This document shows positions 33,973 through 40,270 of a stretch of 40,270 bases of DNA, piece by piece. A model generated the notes under the pieces. That model saw only the letters and a list, made by a program, of their open reading frames with translations, searched no databases and was not told the DNA's origin. Location of the stretch: the NCBI GenBank assembly GCA_900770275.1, contig CAAGJS010000026.1:1-40270 (forward strand), in the 5' to 3' direction. The DNA comes from Erysipelotrichaceae bacterium (GTDB lineage: Bacteria; Bacillota_I; Bacilli_A; Erysipelotrichales; Erysipelotrichaceae). The position numbers and the translations under genes were made by a program. Numbering within the stretch: the stretch's first letter is position 1; each line of letters opens with the position of its first letter.

Positions 33973-34073
33973 GGCGGTCTGGTACTCTTCCAGAATATGT
34001 AAATATATTTGGCACGGGCAGGTAGGCAGGCAACCCTGAAAATGTCAGATGTTTATGACGTTTTGGCTGATTG

Positions 34074-34580
34074 TTATGAAATATTTGGTTTCCTGAACTC
34101 TGCTGGATCCTTAAACATGGGCAAGTGTCCTCATCAACTTCATCAGCATCTAGTCAAAAACATCATCACTCACTTCCACTCGAAGACCATCTTTAACAAC
34201 TGCCACGGCACAATTGGAATCAGAAATAACAGACATAGGTTTCAACTCAGAGAGTTGCGGCATAGCCGGCCCGACATTGCGAACAAGTGGAGCATCTCAG
34301 ATTTCCATATTGGCTGATACCGTTTGCGCAATGCAGTCTGAAAGCTTCTTTCGCCGATTGTAAAAGGTCTTCTCACTGATGTTGTTTTCCCGACACCAGC
34401 CTCGAACAGACCTGCCGCTCGACAGCCGATTCCGGTTACGCTCCAGCAAGGCCGGCGTTCGCGATTCACTGGTTGTCATTATCATACGCTCCCTCTTCGT
34501 TTCCAAACATTCTTTAGATACTGAGAAAAGTATGACAGTCGCCCGACTGGTTTTACAGGTACGGATTATTTAGCGCTTAC
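34074..34580 (-). mobile_element. IS66-family insertion sequence remnant (left end, tnpA and start of tnpB)
   Basis: On the minus strand GTAAGCGCT (34580-34572) resembles the GTAA-type terminal repeat of IS66 elements. An orf1-like pseudogene follows, and then an ATG (34118) overlapping its stop with MFKDPAEFRK, the typical beginning of IS66 orf2, which runs into a TAA at 34074-34076. The large orf3 transposase and the other end are absent, so this is an old relic. Between 33973 and 34073 and between 34630 and 34732 I see no gene. Confidence 0.7.
34111..34485 (-). pseudogene. IS66 orf1 (TnpA-like helix-turn-helix protein), two internal stops
   Basis: From the ATG at 34485, with GAGGGA four bases upstream, the frame reads a helix-turn-helix typical of IS66 orf1 (LSSGRSVRGWCRENNISEKT, FYNRRKKL). 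It meets TGA at 34297-34299, continues with DAPLVRNVGPAMPQLSELK and VVKDGLRVEVSDDVFD, meets TAG at 34150-34152 and ends at TAA 34111-34113. Restored, it would be 124 residues, normal for the family. Confidence 0.75.
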
Positions 34581-34601
34581 CGGATAATCAAGACACATTC
34601 C

Positions 34602-34629
34602 AAAAAGCACGCGCCAATTACAGGCGCGT
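34602..34629 (-). terminator. Terminator of the ATPase operon
   Basis: On the minus strand ACGCGCC (34629-34623) pairs with GGCGCGT (34615-34609), followed by GCTTTTTG. It lies about 100 bases after the last stop of the ATPase operon, just outside the IS66 end. Confidence 0.75.
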
Positions 34630-34732
34630 ACTCTTTTCGATGGAAAGGCTGTCCGTCAGCTTATAAACTCTGTTTGCTGCCGGTTGTTATCCCATCCACT
34701 GGACTTATTACAGTATCCGGGCAGATACCATA

Positions 34733-35917
34733 TCAAAGAGATTCCTGAGTATCTTCTTCGTAGGTCTCTTGATCGACAGTGGTAGTACGGATATTATCGA
34801 GGCTGCCATATTGATAAATCTGGTCAAGCATCTCAATCGCTGTACGAAGCTTTGTTCTTAACAATACGCCGGATTTGACTGCTTTATCTGCTATCACACT
34901 TGGATCTGTGTTCAGCTGCCAGTCATATGCCGCCTGATGGTAATCAATGATCTTTTCTACTACCATTCTGATTTCAGATTCGCTTAAAGGTGCAAGCTGC
35001 TTTGCTTTGCAGATTTGGTCCATAACGGTCCTGGCAGGTTCCTGGTTCTCCGGAAACAGTTCTGCAAGATTCTCATAATCCTGCTTTCCCTCAATCACTT
35101 CGGTAGGATATGAAGCGGTAAATGCAAGCATGGAGAAAACGGAATGCAAAGATGCTGATGGAATCAGAAACTGAGCCATATTTGTATATGCATTAATCCT
35201 TGCCTTTTTTCCTAATCTTCCCATCAGCTCAGCTTCATCGATGAGAATCACCCAGCCATCATAACCAAGCTGCTGGAACAACGCACTCATAAAAATCAGA
35301 TAGTCAGGGCAATTCTGGGTTTTCCTGAAATTCTCATTGAATTTTGCCGCTTCATGATATAGGGCTCTGTACTCACGCTTAATATCAGCGTTTGGCATGA
35401 AATCCCCTTCCAGATCACATTCCAGACGGTATTTCATTTCTTCATCCTGCTCGCGGATAAGCGTCTTCAGAACATAGTAGATTTTATTGCATGAAAGGTC
35501 AGATGCCGCCTTCATCAGAAGATCGGACGCAAACGAACTGTCTGGAAGCTTTTCCTCAAAGCGGTTCATAAACCCGGGTTCTTCATGACCGGGAAGATAA
35601 GTAGATGCAATGAGCTTTGGGTAAACCAGGTGCAGCTTATCAAGCGGCGTTTCCTTACTCAAAGGCAGCCAGGATACAACCATATTTCTTTCCTGTGCCA
35701 TCGCAAACACCGAATTCAGCAAATGTGTCTTTCCTTCTCCGTATTTTCCGGTAATGATCATTCCAGAGCTTTTATCTTCTGTTTTCAGATGATCAAGCCT
35801 GTCCGTAATCTGGCGCATCAGGTCGCCGCGTGCTTCCGAAAAATACCTGCCAACAAGCCTGGAAGGGACACCTGAGCGAAGTGCTTCTATCATCTGCCTT
35901 GCCTTCATGTCACTCAT
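34733..35917 (-). CDS. P-loop ATPase resembling BrxD / DUF2791
   Basis: From the ATG at 35917 (MSDMKARQMIEALRSGVPSR) the protein has 394 residues. The opening IEALRSGVPSR...IT-D-L is like the N-terminus of DUF2791 (BREX ATP-binding protein BrxD). Walker A is GKYGEGKT (57-64) and Walker B WVILIDEAE (222-230). Late residues SGVLLRTKLRTAIEMLD suggest the AAA lid. The TTG at 35938 is an alternative start, but AAAGGGGG at nine-base spacing favours 35917, which overlaps the end of the upstream ATPase gene by eight bases. It is the last gene of the three-gene minus operon. The role (translocation or signalling in a defence complex) is inferred. Confidence 0.78.
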   Translation of the reverse strand: MSDMKARQMIEALRSGVPSRLVGRYFSEARGDLMRQITDRLDHLKTEDKSSGMIITGKYGEGKTHLLNSVFAMAQERNMVVSWLPLSKETPLDKLHLVYPKLIASTYLPGHEEPGFMNRFEEKLPDSSFASDLLMKAASDLSCNKIYYVLKTLIREQDEEMKYRLECDLEGDFMPNADIKREYRALYHEAAKFNENFRKTQNCPDYLIFMSALFQQLGYDGWVILIDEAELMGRLGKKARINAYTNMAQFLIPSASLHSVFSMLAFTASYPTEVIEGKQDYENLAELFPENQEPARTVMDQICKAKQLAPLSESEIRMVVEKIIDYHQAAYDWQLNTDPSVIADKAVKSGVLLRTKLRTAIEMLDQIYQYGSLDNIRTTTVDQETYEEDTQESL

Positions 35918-37064
35918 GCGTATCATCCCCCTTTCCAAGCGTGATATTGCGAACTAATTCTGCAATTCCTGTTGTTCCATATTGCGATTTCTGCAAAATC
36001 TCGTTCGCCTGCTCCGCATTGATAACACCGGCGTTCCTGCTTGCATGCTCAGAAAAGCTCCGGGACATTTCCACCAGGTATTCCGCTGAGTACATCTGAG
36101 ATGCCATCTGATCAAGATCAGCAATATCGCTGAAACAATTGAAGCGCTGGGAAACCACTTCATTCTGCACGCGCATCCACAAAGCCTGATAGGATTTTAA
36201 GCCTGCTTTTTCGTTATCGATCAAGGCGCGATCAAAGCCATACACGAACATGATGTAATGCATGGTGTCAATTTCATCAATCAGCTGGCGAATGCTTTCA
36301 TAGGTATCTTCACGGCGAACAGATGCATAATGGACATCTTCAAGCCCGCTCTTATCCTGCAGGACATCCAGATCATCAACCGTCACAACCAGGCCCGGGT
36401 GCCCGCCGATATGAATGACTTCAGCGAGAGAGCGCAGCATGTGACGCGCATTGTATTTCGTGATGCGAGTCGGGATCAGTCCAGCCGCGCGGAATGTAGC
36501 AAGTTTAATCGTCTTGTCTCCCTTCAGCCAGCCAAGATAGATTTCTTTACTTTGCTCATCCAGAGATGGGTGACCAAGGAAACCAGCTGTCATAATGCTG
36601 CAGGCAATCGCAAAATTATGATCCAGATGCGGATTATTCAGAAACATCTGTGAAAGTTCATCCCTGATCTGTTTTTTATTCAGAATCGTTGCCCTGTCCT
36701 GCGAAGCAAGCCAGTCTATATAGGTTCTGCCTTCCGGAACGCGAGCAGGATCATCTCCCATTTGCCGGATAATCTGATCAGCACATTCATGAAGCCTGTT
36801 TTCAATATCTGCCTGTCTCAGAATCTCGAGATAGATCTCGCGAAAATCATTCAGCCAGATATGCTTAGCAGAAAAGTTGACTGTAATATAGCCAAGCTCT
36901 TCCGCCTGCTTCTGGAAGGCATTCAGAAAATAGGTTTTTCCGCTTCCTTTTCTGCCAGTAACAAATTTGATCTTAGAACCGCCATAAGGGATATATTCCT
37001 GAAGATAATTCTTCTTCCAGAAATTCAGAAGAACATTCATCCCCTTATCATCTGAAGACAGCAT
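35910..37064 (-). CDS. Second P-loop ATPase of the module (AAA/STAND-like)
   Basis: From the ATG at 37064 the protein has 384 residues, with Walker A GRKGSGKT at 37-44 (KIKFVTGRKGSGKTYFLNAF) and a Walker B-like LVVTVDDLD at 225-233 with two Asp and no following Glu. A sensor-like YIMFVYGFDRALI follows. Starts at 37073 (GTG) and 37070 are possible, but AGAGG eight bases before 37064 fits best. It begins about a dozen bases after the coiled-coil gene and overlaps the BrxD-like ATPase gene. I do not recognise a named family; it may be a distant relative of the BrxC/BrxD ATPases, with ATP binding clear and hydrolysis uncertain. Confidence 0.75.
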   Translation of the reverse strand: MLSSDDKGMNVLLNFWKKNYLQEYIPYGGSKIKFVTGRKGSGKTYFLNAFQKQAEELGYITVNFSAKHIWLNDFREIYLEILRQADIENRLHECADQIIRQMGDDPARVPEGRTYIDWLASQDRATILNKKQIRDELSQMFLNNPHLDHNFAIACSIMTAGFLGHPSLDEQSKEIYLGWLKGDKTIKLATFRAAGLIPTRITKYNARHMLRSLAEVIHIGGHPGLVVTVDDLDVLQDKSGLEDVHYASVRREDTYESIRQLIDEIDTMHYIMFVYGFDRALIDNEKAGLKSYQALWMRVQNEVVSQRFNCFSDIADLDQMASQMYSAEYLVEMSRSFSEHASRNAGVINAEQANEILQKSQYGTTGIAELVRNITLGKGDDTHE

Positions 37065-37076
37065 CCGCATCACCTC

Positions 37077-37850
37077 TTATTCGTGAAAACTGATCTGAAC
37101 AAAATATTCTTCGGCACCGTTCTCGTTCACCACTCTGATGCCTTCGGAATTATTACGAGCCGGAACAAGTTCCATGACCCGGCCATCTTTTGCACTGGTA
37201 ACTCCTGATGCATACAGCCGGCCAAGATCAAAGGCAAACATCTGCGCATCATATGCATTCTTCAGTCTTCCCATCGGCACCAGCATTTTATAGACATCTG
37301 TCAGTTTCACCGAAGCATCACGCTTCTTTGGATTTTTCTTCAGAATAACAAGATCATAGGCATTCTCAAGCTCATCCAGAAACCTTTGTTCGTTAAACGA
37401 ACCGCTACGCAGCTTTACCTGTGCAGCCGCAACTGCTTCTGCAACTATAGAAGGGCGCAAAGAAGCTGTGCGTTTTTTGTCAATCCCTACTTCCTGAGAC
37501 TCCGGATAAATTGTCACTTTGTTCGGAAACATTTCATAGATTCCAGGGCCCTTCTTCAAAACGTCAATGTTCTTTTTCTCTGCCTCCAGAACGAGCTGCT
37601 GTTCAAAATCGCCATCGGAAAAATACGCCTTACGGTCAAAACTCTCAAGCTTCACCTTAACTTCATTCAAAAATTCCTGCTGTTTTGTGACAGCTGTCTG
37701 CAATGACGCAACTGCCTTATCCACATTCTTCAATTCACCGCTTTCTGTTCCCTTGGCTATATTCTTTGATTCTTTGACAGCGCTTTTGACAGCCGTATCA
37801 AGATTCTTTTCTACATCTTTCAGCGCTTCATACAACTCTTCGTAATTCAT
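37077..37850 (-). CDS. Uncharacterised coiled-coil protein, first gene of the ATPase operon
   Basis: The 257-residue protein is not one I recognise. Residues 1-75 are charged heptad-like helix (MNYEELYEALKDVEKNLDTA, then repeated Lys/Glu/Ala). From about 75 a mixed alpha/beta part follows (GDFEQQLVLEAEKKNIDVLKK, MFPNKVTIYPESQEVGID). The second half is helical (FLDELENAYDLVILKKN, VYKMLVPMGRLKNAYDAQMFAFDLGRLY), ending in a beta segment EEYFVQISF. There is no TerB, nuclease or methyltransferase signature, no signal peptide and no membrane helix. CGAAGGGAAAG precedes the start. Context suggests it is a scaffold or target-recognition subunit of the ATPase complex. Confidence 0.75.
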   Translation of the reverse strand: MNYEELYEALKDVEKNLDTAVKSAVKESKNIAKGTESGELKNVDKAVASLQTAVTKQQEFLNEVKVKLESFDRKAYFSDGDFEQQLVLEAEKKNIDVLKKGPGIYEMFPNKVTIYPESQEVGIDKKRTASLRPSIVAEAVAAAQVKLRSGSFNEQRFLDELENAYDLVILKKNPKKRDASVKLTDVYKMLVPMGRLKNAYDAQMFAFDLGRLYASGVTSAKDGRVMELVPARNNSEGIRVVNENGAEEYFVQISFHE

Positions 37851-38075
37851 TATTCTGCTTTCCCTTCGTATGTTTCACACCTTTTGATATGTTCCGTTAA
37901 AAAGATATCACACTTTGAAGCTACTATCGTAAGCACTCAATCATCCGCCCCGAGAATTGCCCCATGATCCAATACAGATATTTCATCCCCGCCGGATTCT
38001 TAAGAGATCAGATTCATGCGGCAGACCGGTTTCGCAGATACAGCTCATAAAGTTTTAACCTGCTATCATAAAACC

Positions 38076-39611
38076 ATGGAATTCTATCCGTGGCAGAAAG
38101 CATGCATCAACGCTTGGAAGAATAATGGCTGCAGAGGGATCGTCAATGCAACAACCGGCGCAGGGAAAACAAGTACCGCACTTGGATGCGTGCAAGAATT
38201 TCTTACGCAGTATGGAATGGATTGCCGAATCCGGATTGTGGTCCCGACCAGAAATCTTGCCGTTCAATGGAAAAAAGCAATTTTCAGCTTTTTTGATGGC
38301 AGGATCCGGCGTACCGATGTGCAGCAGTACACATCTTACAACCAAAGAAAAGAACAGCTATTCTCCATCTATGTCATCAATACTGCAAGAACCTGTATTT
38401 CCGGTCATATCATCAAAGATATGCAGAACCTGCATCATGTTTTTCTAATAGTCGACGAATGTCATCGTGCCGTCGGAGAATGCAACCGGATGATCTTCAG
38501 TTTTCAGAACGCTTCGGGTTACAATGCTGAGCTATTTTCCTGCATCGGCCTTTCCGCAACCGTTGATTCAGCCAGTCTAAATGAAGTGCTGATTCCTGCG
38601 CTGGGACCCGTCATTTATGAATATCAGGCTGAACAGGCACAGCAGGATCAAGTGATTAATCCTTTTGTAATCATTTCAACCAGTGTCAATTTCACCGGTA
38701 GCGAAATGGTTCACTACGGCAGACTGACTACCATGATATCCAGCGCACTGATCCGATTGTTAAAAGAGCATCCTGAGCTAAAGACTCTTTCCGATGATTA
38801 TTTCTTCCGTACTGTAAATTCGATTGCCCGTGAAGATGAAACATCGTCGGCCGCACAATGGATTCGCTTTGTCAGAGAAAGAAGATCGCTCCTATACCAT
38901 GCCGAAAACCGGCAGGCACTGATCTCTGAGCTGATCAGGCGCAACAAAGGAAGACGTATTCTGGTATTCACCGAGCGCATTGATCAATGCGATGAGATTT
39001 TTCATCATCTTCAAAAGGAATATCCAAACAAAGTCGCTCATTTCCATTCCAGAATGGATCCGAAGGCACGAAAAAACAATTTGGAGTTGTTCGCTCTGGG
39101 AGAACAGCCGATCCTCATAACCTGCAAAGCATTGGACGAAGGAATGGATGTACCGGATGCTTCGATTGGAATAGTGGTCTCGACGTCTTCTGTCATGCGT
39201 CAGCACGTTCAGCGACTTGGCCGTATCCTGAGAAAATCTGATAACAAAGGATTATCCATCCTTTATTACATCTACGTTGCCGATACGGTAGAAAGTAAAG
39301 AGTTTCTTCCTGATATTTCAGATGATACGCTTTTTATCAATCAAAAATATCTTGGAAAGAAATCCGGTTTCCAGGCTGTGCAATACGAAAACGCAGTATG
39401 CAAAGCAGCTAAGCTTCTTCGAGACAATGACCCCGTTTCGCTTCCACGGTTCGAAGAGTGTGCTCAACATGGAGAAGGATCAGGGAACTGGCTTATGGAT
39501 GACACGTTCTATCAAAATGAAATCGCAAGGTCATTGAACAAAGCAGATAAAGAATACTGGATCAGCATGAAACTGATTCATGATGCCTCTGAGGAAAAAC
39601 AGGACGGGTGA
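38076..39611 (+). CDS. Superfamily 2 DEAD/DEAH-type helicase
   Basis: From MEFYPWQKACINAWKNNGCR (38076) the protein has 511 residues with all main SF2 motifs: Q-like PWQK, motif I NATTGAGKT (24-32), motif II VDECH (126-130), motif III GLSATV, motif IV VFTERIDQCDEIF, motif V ITCKALDEGMDVPDAS and motif VI QRLGRILR (379-386). The arrangement resembles XPB-like and BREX/Shango-associated helicases. An in-frame ATG at 38016 with AAGAGAT upstream adds 20 unrelated residues and is possible. It is divergent from the three-gene ATPase operon across about 225 bases, an unusual layout for a shared complex. A C-terminal part of about 100 residues is unassigned. Confidence 0.85.
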   Translation: MEFYPWQKACINAWKNNGCRGIVNATTGAGKTSTALGCVQEFLTQYGMDCRIRIVVPTRNLAVQWKKAIFSFFDGRIRRTDVQQYTSYNQRKEQLFSIYVINTARTCISGHIIKDMQNLHHVFLIVDECHRAVGECNRMIFSFQNASGYNAELFSCIGLSATVDSASLNEVLIPALGPVIYEYQAEQAQQDQVINPFVIISTSVNFTGSEMVHYGRLTTMISSALIRLLKEHPELKTLSDDYFFRTVNSIAREDETSSAAQWIRFVRERRSLLYHAENRQALISELIRRNKGRRILVFTERIDQCDEIFHHLQKEYPNKVAHFHSRMDPKARKNNLELFALGEQPILITCKALDEGMDVPDASIGIVVSTSSVMRQHVQRLGRILRKSDNKGLSILYYIYVADTVESKEFLPDISDDTLFINQKYLGKKSGFQAVQYENAVCKAAKLLRDNDPVSLPRFEECAQHGEGSGNWLMDDTFYQNEIARSLNKADKEYWISMKLIHDASEEKQDG

Positions 39612-39948
39612 ATTCTTAATAATCAGGTTGAAGACGCCGGAAAAACTCCAACTTACTGCAATGGCTGATTTGCCATAAACTGTTCTTATTCCCGCTTGAA
39701 GATTCGGCTTATGTAGTTTTATGCCAGAGTCCCTAAAAAACGCCGTTTTTATGTTGGTTTCCGGACTTTTAACATTTATTCAAGCTCAATGATTTCAGCC
39801 TATTCTTGGTTGTTTCTATTTCATTTATTAGCAATTCTTTGCTTTGAATGCATGGATTATCTGTCGTATATGGATTTCCAGAACTTTTTTGGGTCAACTT
39901 TGGGTCAACATCTAACATTCCTGTTCGCCACTGGAGATCTCTGTTATT
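39612..39948. other. Unassigned stretch between the helicase and the broken SPFH gene
   Basis: No credible gene was found on either strand. It is AT-rich, with a short inverted repeat AAAAACG-c-CGTTTTT at 39736-39750 that could act as a weak terminator for the helicase. A tandem TTTGGGTCAAC appears at about 39888-39909. On the minus strand the SPFH frame runs on into unrelated sequence here, so this may be the end of an inserted segment. Confidence 0.5.
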
Positions 39949-40210
39949 AAAGTACACAACCGAATCAATCTGCATCGTGACATTATCCTTGGTAATCACC
40001 GGCTGCGGCGAAGTCAGCGACCTGTTCCTTCACCAGAACACGGCGGCGTACCGTATCAATGAACGGAACCAGCAGATGCGGACCCGAATTCCAGGTTGAC
40101 TGATAGCGGCCAAGACGCTCCACGACATACGCACTCCCCTGCGGAACAATACGGATGCTCAGGCCAAGAATAATGATGATGACTGCAATGAGAATCAATA
40201 GTCCAGCCAT
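39949..40210 (-). pseudogene. SPFH/Band 7 (stomatin-like) membrane protein, 5' fragment with frameshift
   Basis: The gene starts MAGLLILIAVIIIILGLSIR at 40210 behind AGGAGG, with TATACT at 40236-40231 as a likely -10. It reads the stomatin beginning (membrane helix, VPQGSAYVVERLGRYQST, then GPHLLVPFIDTVRRRVLVKE, VADF). At about 40008 two bases are missing from the expected PPQP turn, and the next frame gives VITKDNVTMQIDSVVYF. Likeness to stomatins ends at about 39949, long before the usual end of roughly 300 residues, and the rest of the gene is not in the window. It marks an edge of the accessory segment. Confidence 0.85.
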
Positions 40211-40270
40211 ACAGGAATCCTCCTAAACCAAGTATAGCAGAGAACTGCTGTTTCCCGCTTTTCCAGAAAA

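Noticed and set aside
39769..39999. Small minus-strand frame (starting MITKDNVTMQID) as a separate gene
   Set aside because: Its first 17 residues are the continuation of the stomatin frame after a frameshift and the rest is unrelated sequence, with no ribosome binding site.

Overview
The window reads as chromosomal DNA of an anaerobic, gut-type member of the Bacillota. The basis is AGGAGG-type ribosome binding sites, mid GC, a complete butyrate operon, catabolite-repression (cre) boxes, an ECF-transporter S component and a Gram-positive lipoprotein. Erysipelotrichia is my best guess for the class, but that is inference and no rRNA or tRNA gene is present to test it. TGA is an ordinary stop here: many intact genes end in it and several overlap the next start as ATGA.

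Layout. 1-2917: start of a LacI-family regulator, divergent from a GH94 cellobiose/cellodextrin phosphorylase, with two CG-centred palindromes between them. 3114-4245: a two-gene encapsulin nanocompartment, made of ferritin-like cargo with a C-terminal loading peptide followed by the shell protein. 4383-5511: phosphoglycerate mutase and a VOC protein on the minus strand. 5805-13890: eight genes, thl-crt-hbd-bcd-etfB-etfA-buk-ptb, taking acetyl-CoA to butyrate by the kinase route, with a cre box in front and a bidirectional terminator behind. 13955-16953: orphan NrdI, ECF S component, zinc-ribbon membrane protein and MerR regulator.

17091-22869 (minus): MFS transporter, VOC protein, MarR regulator and a heterodimeric ABC exporter pair. 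Near-identical TGTAG-N4-CTACA operators precede marR and the ABC pair, but both ABC genes are broken. 23001-25740: AraC regulator, then a YwnA/YwnB-like redox group (Rrf2 regulator, flavin/4Fe-4S protein, NAD(P)-binding protein). 25943-28533: DUF368 (PopT-like) and TVP38/DedA-like membrane proteins followed by a broken glycosyltransferase. 28747-30526: Ada methyltransferase/regulator followed by a decayed alkD. 30727-33903: histidine kinase and response regulator, divergent from a lipoprotein with a flavinylation-like motif.

34074-40210 is an accessory segment. An IS66 relic lies on one side and a broken stomatin/SPFH gene on the other. Between them is a more AT-rich module of two P-loop ATPases (one resembling BrxD/DUF2791), a coiled-coil protein of unknown family and a divergent superfamily 2 helicase. 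This is the best candidate for an undescribed system, probably anti-phage defence of BREX- or Shango-like logic, although I see neither a methyltransferase nor TerB.

A striking general feature is the run of decayed genes from 17 kb to 30 kb and at 34 kb and 40 kb, with nonsense codons and small deletions confined to a few loci while the rest is clean.
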